64,000 nt of DNA from Bostrychus sinensis (lineage: Eukaryota; Chordata; Actinopteri; Gobiiformes; Eleotridae), in contig CM036239.1 in assembly GCA_020698575.1 (NCBI GenBank), positions 11,059,263 through 11,123,262 of the forward strand, in the 5' to 3' direction. Positions 1 through 9,444 of this stretch are shown here, piece after piece. Positions within the stretch are counted from its first letter, which is position 1. Every line of letters starts with the position of its first letter. The position numbers and the translations under genes were made by a program. Under the pieces are notes generated by a model. The model had not been told where the DNA came from. It saw nothing but the letters and a program-made list of their open reading frames with translations, and did not search any database.

Positions 1-1482
1 AAACACTGAAAAAGCTATTTGTGGATCTCCAGTTTGATAAATGTCAGTCAATGATAACTGACTGACCATTTTCCTAAATTTTATGTGGTTTCTTTCACTG
101 AAAATCCTTCTAAATTTTGTAGCCTATGTTGTAAAGGTGTATGAGTTTCACTTTTATTAAATATTAATAAACATATAGCACAGTGATCAGTCACATCCAT
201 GCACAAGACACATCAAAAAGCTCTTCAGTGTCATATCTTTCTTAATAATCTGGACTGGAGTTCAGAAATAAAGACACTCCCCCACCGACCCAATCATCTG
301 GGGTCCTCTGGGGTTTATAATCACTGAGTTCAAAAAGACATGCAGTATTTTCAGATAGCCAGGTTTTAGTTAAATTGCTCACTTTAAATGAATAATTAAG
401 GTTTTTGAGACAAATAGATAAGGTATCAAAGTTTTTTGACAGACTACGGACATTAATATAAAGAACTGAAAACCTATCTTATCTTTTAGAGAGTTAATTA
501 AAGTGTGAAATGAATTTTCACAATAATATTCAGATGGGCCAAAATACTCTTGAGCTGGGGAAAAACAGTTTTGGTCAGGGTCATTCTGAAGTAAAAAGTT
601 TAGTGCTGTAGAATCCAAAAGTTCACTCTCTGGATGAGAGGACTTATCTGACACAAGGAACAGGTAAAAAGATCAAAAATAATCTTGTGTACTGAGATCA
701 TGGCTCATATTGTTTTAAGCTCCAAGTTTATCTGCTTCCTGGTGATGTTGACAGGATTTAACTGTGAGTCATAGTTAATGACAGCAAAGTTTCCCCTTTC
801 TCTGGCCTTCATAGCTGGGAGCAGCTTGGTCTCTTCTTCCATATCCGATCAGAGAAATTGTAGAAATTTCACTACAATTGGTCTTGGTTTGAAGAATTCT
901 GTTTCAGTTTTCCAATGTGATGAACTCTATTAATTTCAGTAGACTTAGGATCATTTTTTAACTTGCTGTTCAGAAATGTTCTGACTTTCTTTTCAGAGTC
1001 CAACCAAGATTCAAAAGCATTGTGTTGGTTCATGCCATCAATTATAACATAATTCTGCTGACTCTGGTTATCTAAGAAGTCATTTTTTTATGTAATGTCA
1101 TTGATTTCAGTTTGTGCACTGAGAGGACAGAGATTGTAGCTGTGATTCAAATGAATCAACTTTTTTTCTCTAATTCAGTCTCTAATTCTTAAGTCATCAG
1201 TTTGAGCTTGAGAGAAGGCTTGTCTTAGCTGCTTAAAATCTTTCATGATGCCATCAGTCCTAGTATTTACAGGATCATTTTAGAAAAAGACAGGAAATTT
1301 GATTCTTGTCTGTTAAGTATGTCAACATAAAACAGCTTTTGTTGTTCCAGCATTTCTCTCAAGACTTCCACAGAGACAAAGTCCTCGTCATTCTGAGGTG
1401 TTTTCTTACTGTTACTCCATGACATGATTATCTGTATTGATGGATGAGCGTGGCTTTCACCAGGAGGCCTCAGGCTGGATCA
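1..1482 (-). repeat. Decayed non-LTR (LINE) fragment: ORF1 plus start of ORF2
   Basis: Read on the minus strand, a LINE ORF1 starts near 1425 (MSWSNSKKTPQNDEDF...) and runs through a coiled-coil-like stretch to a block near 870-900 with KPRPIVVKFLQF, typical of L1-type ORF1 RNA-binding proteins. Stops and frameshifts interrupt it. Further along, from about 660 down to 240, lies the start of an ORF2 apurinic-type endonuclease (NVRSLSKNFDTL, then TWLSENTACLF). About 240-1 holds later, more degraded endonuclease sequence. No reverse transcriptase is left in the window. It is a dead, internally deleted copy that served as the landing site for the LTR element at 1488. The clade is uncertain (L2/CR1/Rex-like endonuclease wording). 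Confidence 0.7.
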
Positions 1483-1487
1483 TGCAC

Positions 1488-1829
1488 TGTTACGTGCCAG
1501 GGATGGCTAGGGGCGCTGGCACAGTAACTAAAAATAGATTTACGGGTGGTAGAAAAAAAACAGGAGAATGGAGATGTTGTAGGATTAACAAAAACACTAA
1601 GGTTTATTTACAGAAAAAAAAAAGAATACCAACAAAGTATACAAAGAACTAATGAAACTAAGGCGATGGTTGCGGCTGCAGCACCAAGGACCCACTGGCC
1701 ACAGAATGAAGGCAGCTCCGGCCTTTTATACCCAGCTCTCACCCAGGTGTGGCTGATGAGCTGGCAGGACTGGTGGGTGGAGACAAGGAAAAACAAAAAA
1801 AAACACACTACAGCACAAAGGCTGTAACA
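1488..1829 (-). repeat. 3' LTR of the Gmr1-like element
   Basis: 342 bp, starting TGTTACGTGCC and ending GGCTGTAACA on the plus strand, so the ends form the usual TG...CA with a short inverted repeat (TGTTAC/GTAACA). It matches 7317-7657 except for one extra A near 1553-1560. In element orientation it contains TATAAAAG and AATAAA signals. Confidence 0.95.
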
Positions 1830-1843
1830 CTCCCCCCCTTAAA
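1830..1843 (-). other. Polypurine tract
   Basis: Directly next to the 3' LTR, the minus strand reads AAGGGGGGGAG. This is the expected plus-strand DNA priming site. Confidence 0.85.
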
Positions 1844-1982
1844 AGTTAACAAATACCCTTGATAACAGCCTACTATACAGTCAACCCCCAAGTTACCACA
1901 CCCAGCAGCTACACATCAGCTACTGAGTAGTAACATTGATGGATGACACATTTTAAGGAAGGATATGTAGTCGTTGTGGTCT

Positions 1983-2502
1983 TCAGTCTCTGGATAGGGC
2001 GTCGGCCACAATGTTGTCCTTTCCCTTCTTGTGCCGGATGGTAATGTTATAACCCTGCACCAACAAGGCCCAGCGCATCAGCCGCTGGTTGTGGTTGTAC
2101 ATATGGGCGAGGAACACAAGAGGGTTGTGGTCTGTGAACACAGAGACTGGAACACTGGTAGAACTGACATAAACATTGAAGTGCTGAAGAGCCAGGAGCA
2201 TGGCCAGAGTCTCCTTTTCGATGGTGGAATAATTTAGCTGGTGCTTCTTAAACTTAGCAGAGAAGTAGGAGACGGGATGGGGCATACCAGCTTCATCATC
2301 CTGCAACAGTACAGCGCCAGCTCCAGTAGCACTAGCATCCACTTCCAGACTAAAAGGTTTAGAATAGTCAGGTGCAGAAAGGACAGGGGCACTGCAGAGG
2401 AGGGTCTTGGCTGCTTGAAAAGCACATTCACATTCCTCAGTCCATGTGTATGGAACAGAGGGACTACAGAGGGCAGTAAGAGGGGCAACTAGCACAGAAA
2501 AG
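1983..2502 (-). pseudogene. RNase H segment of the polyprotein, out of frame with RT
   Basis: Continues the pol domain in a different frame from the upstream reverse transcriptase. It opens with the RT-RNase H connection (VLSAPDYSKPFSLEVDAS), shows FTDHNPL, and ends HKKGKDNIVADALSRD at a stop, the normal gypsy RNase H terminus. The open frame extends up to 2534. The switch lies at or near the T6 run 2503-2508. A homopolymer length mutation or assembly error is the simplest explanation; programmed frameshifting is possible but unsupported. No integrase follows, consistent with integrase being upstream. Confidence 0.8.
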
Positions 2503-5500
2503 TTTTTTGCAAAAACACCGGTAGTAACCGGCAAGGCCTAAAAAACGGCGCAGTTCTCTCCGGGTGGAAGGAGTGGGGTATGACAACACAGCCTCAACTT
2601 TAGCATTAACAGGTCGTACCTGACCACGACCAACAACTTTACCAAGGTAAGTGACAGTGGCCTTACCAAACTCACACTTGGCTAAGTTCAGTGTCAACTT
2701 GGCCTCAGACAAGCGTTTGAACACCTCACGCAGAGTAGAGAGATGATCGGACCAAGAGTCAGAGTACACAACAATATCGTCCAGATATACATTACAGTTA
2801 GCAACATCACTGAGGACTAAGTGCATAAGGCGTTGGAAAGTGGCAGGGGCGTTTCTCATGCCAAAAGCCATAACAGTGTACTGCATAAAATGATCTGGCG
2901 TGACAAAGGTAGAGATATCGGACGCTCTAGAGGTCAAGGGAACCTGCCAGTAGCCTTTTAGTAAGTCCAATTTAGTGATGTGAACTGAAGGACCAATACT
3001 GTCGATACAATCCTCCATACGGGGTAAAGGAAAAGAGTCTGGTACAGTGACTGCATTAACTTTTCTAAAATCTGTACAGAAACGTGGAGAGCCATCAGAC
3101 TTGGGAGCGAGAAGACAAGGAGAACTCCAAGGACTATGGCTTGGTTTAGCCAACCCATTCTCTAGCAAATATTTAACCTCTTTCTTCATGGCCTCACGCT
3201 TCTCCAAGGGACATCGGTATGCATGCTGTTTAATGGGAGGTGCAGAGCCTACATCAATGTCATGCTCTATGACATTAGTGCGAGATGGCGTGTCACTAAA
3301 CAGTGAGAGATAGGAGTGGAGCAGACCTAGAATGTCTTTACGCTGCTCGTCACTGAGATATGACAGGTTGGTGTCTATACTGGACATAAACTCAGAGTTT
3401 GACAACCGACCACACTGTTGGGCAGCACAAGGCTCTACAAAATCCTCCTCAACTGCCACCTCAGAACAGACTGGGAACACACAAGGCACAGTTAGCACAG
3501 ACTGTTTAGTTGTCACTTCATCCCTTTCAAGAAATGGCTTGAGCATATTGACATGACAAAGTCTGTTTTTTCTCCTTCGCTCAGGTGTCAGAATAAGGTA
3601 ATCTGTGTCTGAAACTTTTCTTTCAACATCATATGGGCCAGAGAAACGGGCAGAAAGAGCAGAGCCAACACTTGGAAGCAAGACTAAGACCTTATCACCA
3701 GGCTTAAAGTGACGGTCTACAGCTTTCTTGTCAAAGCGTTTTTTCATCCTGGCTTGTGATAAAGAAAGTGCTTCCTTAGCTAAAACTGTAGCCTGCTGTA
3801 ACCGTTCTCTGCACTTGGTAACAAAATCTGACACACTGGTTTTAGGCGTTGTCATGGACAAAAGCTGTTCTTTAAGTACCTTAAGTGGACCACGTACATT
3901 GTGTCCAAACACAAGTTCGGCAGGGCTGAAACCTGTAGACTCCTGTGTGGCATCCCTGACAGCAAAAAGCACAAATGGAACCCCTTCATCCCAGTCTCTC
4001 CCAGTGTCAAAGCAGTATTTGCTTAACATGGATTTTAATGTTTGGTGCCAGCGCTCTAACGCACCTTGGGACTCAGGGTGATAGGCACTGGACACAGAAT
4101 GAGACACACCGAAAGACTGTAGGGTCTGCCTGAAGGTCTTTGAGAGGAAATTTGTACCCTGGTCAGTTTGCACAACTTTAGGGAGGCCAAAGGTGGTAAA
4201 AAACTTGGTCAATGCTTTAGTAATGGATGGAGCAGTGATTTTGCGCAGTGGAATTGCCTCAGGAAACCGAGTGGAAACACACATGACAGTAAGCAAAAAT
4301 TGATTTCCTGTTTTTGTCTTAGGCAGGGGGCCAACACAGTCAACAATAACGTGTTCAAATGGCTCACCCACTGCAGGAACAGGACGAAGTGGTGCCGGTG
4401 GTACCACTTGGTTTGGCTTTCCCACAGCCTGGCAGGTTTTACAGGTCTTGCAAAAGTGAACCACGTCAGTTTTCAAACCTGGCCAAAAGAAGTGCTGTAG
4501 GACACGGTTGTAAGTTTTGGTAACACCAAGATGACCAGACCACAGGTGTTCATGGGCCATGGATAGCACGTGTCGCCTGTAACTCTGGGGAACCACAATT
4601 TGAAAAACTGTACACCAGTCATCTAAAACAGGCTGGCTACCTGACCTAGGGACCCACTTGCGCATTAGAACTCCGTTCTCAACTAAGTATGATTGTTTGT
4701 TAACAGGGTTCTCTAAAGCAGCAAAACACTTTGTTAAAGACAAGTCAGACTTTTGGGCCTCAATGAAAGCTTCACAGGTTAATGGAGGTGACACTGGGGA
4801 TAGCAACTCTGGCTCTGCACTATTAACCTTGACCTTGGTGACTTTCCCCACACCACCAGAAGAGGGCACACTGTCCTCAGAGAAAACAGGGGCCAGCACT
4901 GAGTCACACAAATCAACGTCAGCCTCCTGAGCCAACTTACGAGACTGGGCTCGGGTCAAGACACTCACAGAGAACATCTCAGGATGGTTTTTTGCTAACT
5001 CATCCGTCTCAGAGCCAGGAATGGGATGGTCAACAACCTCAGGGGAAGGATAGACTTTGCCACCAGCAATGTCATTTCCCATGATAAAATCTACCCCATC
5101 TATAGGAAACTGGTCACGGACAGCAACTGGAAACACACCACTAACCAGCTTAGACTCAATGTAGACAGAATGGAGGGGAGCTGGTACAAAACTCATGCCA
5201 ATACCTTTCACAACAGTGCTTGAGTGACAGTCGGTTTTAAAACTAAGGGGTAACACACCAGATAAGATAAACGACTGGGAACCCCCTGTATCCCGCAGTA
5301 CTGCAACTGAGCGCTTCGCTTCTCCCGGGACTGAAACGAAAGCCTCAAAAATAAAGGGTTTAAAGCACTCATCTGGAGAAATGACTGGTTGATTACAGGT
5401 AATAGCAGAAGGACCAGCAGAGACAGTTTTAACAAGTCCCACCCCTTTTGGTGGTTTGGCCACAGGCTGTTTGCGTTTCAAAGCGTCACATTCGGCTATA

Positions 5501-6750
5501 AGATGGCCAGTCTTATGGCAATAAAAGCATTGTTTTGGTTTCGCTAACCTGGAGCTGTTTGACAAGTCAAGTTGAAAAGCTTTTTCACCAATTTGTGGTG
5601 TAGATTCACGCTTAAAAGCAGTCTTGTGCGTAAGGGCAAATTCATCGGCCGAAACAGCAGCTTGCTGGAGCGTTGAGACTTTCTGCTCATTTAAATAGAC
5701 AATGAGGCGCTCTGGGAGACTGTTTTTGAAGTCTTCCAATAAGACCAACTCACGAAGTGAAACAAGGTTATCAACTTTACTAGCAGAACACCATCTATCA
5801 AACAATAGACTTTTTTCTCGAGCAAAATCAACGTAACTTTGATTCAACGACTTCTTAAGCCCTCTAAAACGCTGTCTATAGGCTTCCGGTACAAGCTCAT
5901 AAGCTCGTAAAATAGCTCCTTTAAGCTTATCATAATTGAGACTGTCTGAAACCGATAAAGAGGCGCAGGCTTCTAGAGCTTTACCGCTCAATTTGCATTG
6001 CAACAAAATTGCCCACACATCACTAGGCCAATGCAGTGCAGCAGCAATGCGCTCAAAAGCCCCAAAATAAGACTCCACTTCGGACTCGCGGAAAACGGGG
6101 ACTAACTGGATGTTCTTGGTCACATCAAACGTATCGCGAGGATTAACGGACACAAAGTTTTCAGCGCCAATAGGCCGAGATTGCAGTTCTAATTGTCGTA
6201 TTTTAAATGCGGTCTCCGCCTCCAACCTTTTTATTTCCACCTCTTTAGCGTTGGCGGTTTCTATTTCGAGTTTCTTCAGCTCAAGTTCGCGTTTGAGGCG
6301 GAACTCTCGCTCCCTCTCCTCCTTCTGGATTTTCAAACGGGTTAAGCGGACCTCTAAACGAGCATCCCTTTTAGAACTCTGAGAAGAATCCATACTAAAT
6401 GCTTCAAACGGGGGCAGAGTACGCGGTCCTTCCTCCTCCCCACCTGCGGGGTCCTGTTGAGGAGTTACCGGCAGCGGCTGCTCAGCCGCCCCGCTCGAAG
6501 GGCTACGCACTGGGGACGCCACTGCATCTCCCGCCACCACACAAACGAGATCACCAGACTCAGGTAAGGGCAAAACGTCTGCTCCGACCAAACCCGCTAA
6601 TACAGCCTCCCTCAACTCCCCCTTACGCAACGTAGTAGAGACGGTAACACTGTAATGTCTGGCAATTTCAAACAAGTCGCATTTCCTACAAGTGTTAAAC
6701 ACCGCTAGAGTAGGATTAGCTACAAACGCTTTTAAATCAAAGGTAGCCAT
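2464..6750 (-). CDS. Gag-protease-integrase-reverse transcriptase polyprotein of the Gmr1-like element
   Basis: An open frame of 1428 codons starting at the ATG at 6750. Visible in order: a short SAP-like N-terminal helix region (about 1-55), a charged coiled coil (about 130-195), a gag core (about 215-380), one CCHC zinc knuckle (CFYCHKTGHLIAEC, about 405), an aspartic protease (DTGGS about 485, later IMGND), an integrase HHCC zinc finger (about 730-775), a DDE core (about 800-895) with a GPY/F tail (SGPYDVERK), then reverse transcriptase ending after the YLDDIVVYSD box (about 1322). Gag and pol share one frame with no stop between them. The frame runs out soon after LAGYYR, where RNase H continues in another frame. 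It supplies the enzymes for reverse transcription and integration of the element. Confidence 0.9.
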   Translation of the reverse strand: MATFDLKAFVANPTLAVFNTCRKCDLFEIARHYSVTVSTTLRKGELREAVLAGLVGADVLPLPESGDLVCVVAGDAVASPVRSPSSGAAEQPLPVTPQQDPAGGEEEGPRTLPPFEAFSMDSSQSSKRDARLEVRLTRLKIQKEEREREFRLKRELELKKLEIETANAKEVEIKRLEAETAFKIRQLELQSRPIGAENFVSVNPRDTFDVTKNIQLVPVFRESEVESYFGAFERIAAALHWPSDVWAILLQCKLSGKALEACASLSVSDSLNYDKLKGAILRAYELVPEAYRQRFRGLKKSLNQSYVDFAREKSLLFDRWCSASKVDNLVSLRELVLLEDFKNSLPERLIVYLNEQKVSTLQQAAVSADEFALTHKTAFKRESTPQIGEKAFQLDLSNSSRLAKPKQCFYCHKTGHLIAECDALKRKQPVAKPPKGVGLVKTVSAGPSAITCNQPVISPDECFKPFIFEAFVSVPGEAKRSVAVLRDTGGSQSFILSGVLPLSFKTDCHSSTVVKGIGMSFVPAPLHSVYIESKLVSGVFPVAVRDQFPIDGVDFIMGNDIAGGKVYPSPEVVDHPIPGSETDELAKNHPEMFSVSVLTRAQSRKLAQEADVDLCDSVLAPVFSEDSVPSSGGVGKVTKVKVNSAEPELLSPVSPPLTCEAFIEAQKSDLSLTKCFAALENPVNKQSYLVENGVLMRKWVPRSGSQPVLDDWCTVFQIVVPQSYRRHVLSMAHEHLWSGHLGVTKTYNRVLQHFFWPGLKTDVVHFCKTCKTCQAVGKPNQVVPPAPLRPVPAVGEPFEHVIVDCVGPLPKTKTGNQFLLTVMCVSTRFPEAIPLRKITAPSITKALTKFFTTFGLPKVVQTDQGTNFLSKTFRQTLQSFGVSHSVSSAYHPESQGALERWHQTLKSMLSKYCFDTGRDWDEGVPFVLFAVRDATQESTGFSPAELVFGHNVRGPLKVLKEQLLSMTTPKTSVSDFVTKCRERLQQATVLAKEALSLSQARMKKRFDKKAVDRHFKPGDKVLVLLPSVGSALSARFSGPYDVERKVSDTDYLILTPERRRKNRLCHVNMLKPFLERDEVTTKQSVLTVPCVFPVCSEVAVEEDFVEPCAAQQCGRLSNSEFMSSIDTNLSYLSDEQRKDILGLLHSYLSLFSDTPSRTNVIEHDIDVGSAPPIKQHAYRCPLEKREAMKKEVKYLLENGLAKPSHSPWSSPCLLAPKSDGSPRFCTDFRKVNAVTVPDSFPLPRMEDCIDSIGPSVHITKLDLLKGYWQVPLTSRASDISTFVTPDHFMQYTVMAFGMRNAPATFQRLMHLVLSDVANCNVYLDDIVVYSDSWSDHLSTLREVFKRLSEAKLTLNLAKCEFGKATVTYLGKVVGRGQVRPVNAKVEAVLSYPTPSTRRELRRFLGLAGYYRCFCKKLFCASCPSYCPL

Positions 6751-7296
6751 AACTCACCGGACAAAGAAAGCCACTGCAAATCCGGATCACGCAGCTGATT
6801 AACTCAGTCAGCTGACCGGGGCTACACCTGTGTCTAATTGAGCCACTGCGCGCTCCCGAAGGAAGCACCAGCGCGCGCACCTCACACACACACCACTCAC
6901 AATGAAACAAACAGTAGACAGGGCGTTACACACACTAGCATCAAACGCACACAACATATGCCATCCCAGATCCCTACCTAACAAATATCTTAGCCTGTGT
7001 ATCTTCTGGGGCTTGCCGGGCTCGGGGCCACTTGAAAGGCGAAGCACAGCGACCGAAGCCCTGTTGCGCCTACCCCCATCAGAGAATACACTCCGCCCAG
7101 GATTCACCCCGAAAACAACAAACTAAAACAAAAAACGGGTGACCGATGGAGTGACTGTATACAGCCAAGCGGGACACCCCCTAACCAATCTGGGAAAGCA
7201 ATGCCAATTCAAATGTGCAAGCTAGAGAAACACCCGTGACCAACATCAACCGGAGCACACACACACACTCACATACATACCTGATCCATCTACCAT
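6751..7296 (-). other. 5' leader of the Gmr1-like element
   Basis: A 546-bp stretch between the primer-binding site and the gag ATG. Only shadow ORFs are seen. It presumably holds the untranslated leader and any packaging signal, though no specific structure could be identified by eye. Confidence 0.6.
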
Positions 7297-7314
7297 ATCC
7301 CGGACGAGCCCCCA
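7297..7314 (-). other. Primer-binding site, tRNA-Pro type
   Basis: Two bases inside the 5' LTR the minus strand reads TGGGGGCTCGTCCGGGAT, an 18-nt sequence identical to the proline-tRNA primer site known from murine leukaemia-type retroviruses. This fixes the element's orientation. Confidence 0.92.
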
Positions 7315-7316
7315 AA

Positions 7317-7657
7317 TGTTACGTGCCAGGGATGGCTAGGGGCGCTGGCACAGTAACTAAAAATAGATTTACGGGTGGTAGAAAAAAACAGGAGAATGGA
7401 GATGTTGTAGGATTAACAAAAACACTAAGGTTTATTTACAGAAAAAAAAAAGAATACCAACAAAGTATACAAAGAACTAATGAAACTAAGGCGATGGTTG
7501 CGGCTGCAGCACCAAGGACCCACTGGCCACAGAATGAAGGCAGCTCCGGCCTTTTATACCCAGCTCTCACCCAGGTGTGGCTGATGAGCTGGCAGGACTG
7601 GTGGGTGGAGACAAGGAAAAACAAAAAAAAACACACTACAGCACAAAGGCTGTAACA
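7317..7657 (-). repeat. 5' LTR of the Gmr1-like element
   Basis: 341 bp, direct repeat of 1488-1829. As the upstream LTR in element orientation it should carry the promoter: TATAAAAG is at 7551-7558 and a polyadenylation hexamer AATAAA at 7431-7436, both read on the minus strand and correctly ordered. Confidence 0.95.
7551..7558 (-). promoter_or_regulatory. TATA box in the 5' LTR
   Basis: Reads TATAAAAG on the minus strand inside GGGTATAAAAGGCC. It lies about 115 bp before the AATAAA signal in element orientation, the usual U3-R spacing. The copy at 1730-1737 sits in the 3' LTR. Confidence 0.75.
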
Positions 7658-7662
7658 TGCAC

Positions 7663-9250
7663 AATAGAAGGTAGGCCAAGACTGAGAAAACTCCATAAAA
7701 TATCAGCACTTGCCAAAAACATCTGACCAGTTGATTTGAATGTGTGTCCAATAAAGACTAAAGTTGATAAATACTTGCAATTTAAGAATTAAATGCTTTC
7801 CATTAGTAAAAAAGATCAAACTATTGATGTAGTGAGAGCCCAAAAAATCCTTCAGCAGCATAGATGTAGCTTACAGTTACATAACATAAAGAATACACAT
7901 ATGAAATCATATGACTGACATTTGCTAATTTTGATGTGAAAACGTGCTTTGGGAGATATTTTATGAGTTTTAATTGCACATTTTGGAAAGGAAAAACTTT
8001 GAGTTTTCAGTGTGACCTGTTTTGCAGATGACAATTCTGAATTCTGAACTCTGGGGATAAGCTTCTCCCCTTCACCTGCAAAAATTAGAAATATTCATTC
8101 ATTCATTTTCTTCCACTTATTCCCACAGGGGGTTACAGTTACTGGAGCCTTTCCCAGTGGGCCTTAGGCAGGGTACACAGGGCAGACAACCATTCACTCT
8201 CACATTCATTCACTAGGGGCATGTCACCAATTCACCTAACACGTGCAGGTCTTTGGATGGTGGGAGGAAGCCAGAGTTGAATTAGAATGAATAAAATATC
8301 ATAGCCTATTCTTATTCAGAGACATTTTTGTTTATTTATTAATTTATTTATTCAGTCTCATTAAGTCAGTAAATGACTTAGGCACAAATGTTAGCTATAG
8401 GATATAAGCTGACTCCATGTAGAAAGTTTAGCCTACTTGAAGAAATAAAGAGTTTACCAAAGATATGTCAGTTTTTATAATTATTAGTCATTGGCCAAAC
8501 TTTATTTGTTCAGACCAGTTAAAACCATGGACCAGGAGTTCTCACCATGTGCCTGGTATAGTTATTTTCACTTACTGCAGGAAACAGAAAGAGCAATCAC
8601 ATCCATTCTGAAGTCACTTTGCAGCGTCCTGTGACTGAGATGAGTGTGTGCACAGATGTGGGCAGCCTGACTCCCTTTACATAGCAAAGGGAGCCATGGA
8701 GATAAAGTAAGGGATTGAGAACAAGCTATAAAGCTGCATTGGGTCTTTCTTGAAGCATTAAATAATGTATGTGGCCAATTACAAGCCAGATAGCAGGCCA
8801 ATTTAAGCATTTACTCCAATGTTTCTGGTAAAAGTAATTGGTGTGGCTCTAACTGGCTTTAAACTATAAAATAATGAAAGCTTAAATTCATTTGTAAGTT
8901 GTATGTTTTGTCCTCTGGCTATGTTTTTTTACGTCTTTGTTGGGGAAATGCAGCCATTAGTGAAAAAAAAAATGGAACATGTGCTGCCATAGCTCATAGC
9001 ACTGACACTGAAGTAGTACAACATCAAATTCTGTAGAGAAAAAAAACTGTATTTTTATTTGATGAACTGACTTATCTGCATATACATACTTTTGAGTCCC
9101 TAAAGCATCAGCCTTTTAATAAAACATGTTTTGAGCAAATACCTGTGTGATCCACCAATCCAGAATGCACAATGCACTTATTTAACCTCAATAAAATGTA
9201 TAAACAAAAAAATTTGAGCTGAGATCTGCAGAGCACGTGTGCAGATCTCA
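7663..9250. other. Intergenic stretch, no gene seen
   Basis: Continues the sequence flanking the retrotransposon. It is AT-rich without a convincing coding exon. It contains one dispersed repeat (8090-8285). The last few hundred bases approach the occ1 first exon. Confidence 0.6.
8090..8285. repeat. Dispersed fish repeat (CATTCATTTTCTTCCACTTA type)
   Basis: It begins with ATTCATTCATTTTCTTCCAC and continues through GGAGCCTTTCCCAGTGGG, GGCAGGGTACACAGGGC, ATTCACTCTCACATTCATTC and a GGTGGGAGGAAGCCAG end. These blocks recur in many teleost genomes as one interspersed element. I cannot assign a class with certainty. Confidence 0.55.
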
Positions 9251-9444
9251 CAAACGCACACAGGGCTAGAGCCATAACAGCAGGGGTCGGTCCTTCCCTC
9301 TCTCCACCTTTCCACCTCCCCTTCTCTTCTCCTGTTGCTCCTTGGACTCTTTCAATCCCTCACCCAGCACTGAACACGCATTACAACGAAGGACTCTCAC
9401 CTTCTCTTGCTCTTTTGTCACCATTGTCAACTTTTGGCTCAAAC

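Larger units (their letters stand above)
1488..7657 (-). mobile_element. Gmr1-like Ty3/gypsy LTR retrotransposon, nearly complete, minus strand
   Basis: A 6.17-kb element bounded by near-identical direct LTRs (1488-1829 and 7317-7657) and a perfect 5-bp target duplication TGCAC (1483-1487 and 7658-7662). In element orientation it has LTR, tRNA-Pro primer site, leader, one long gag-protease-integrase-reverse transcriptase frame, an RNase H frame, a G-rich polypurine tract and LTR. Integrase lies upstream of reverse transcriptase, the order known for Gmr1 elements of deuterostomes and unlike ordinary gypsy elements. By eye the LTRs differ by one base in a homopolymer, so the insertion looks recent. 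The only coding break seen is a frame change between reverse transcriptase and RNase H at a T6 run (2503-2508). Confidence 0.95.

Noticed and set aside
2495..2520. Programmed -1 frameshift at A AAA AAC in the retrotransposon
   Set aside because: The heptamer is not in the required reading phase, and the frame needed is +1 relative to RT. Mutation or sequence error is simpler.
2031..6635. Many plus-strand ORFs of 65-120 codons across the retrotransposon
   Set aside because: They lie antisense to the 1428-codon polyprotein, have no recognisable domains and are shadow frames.
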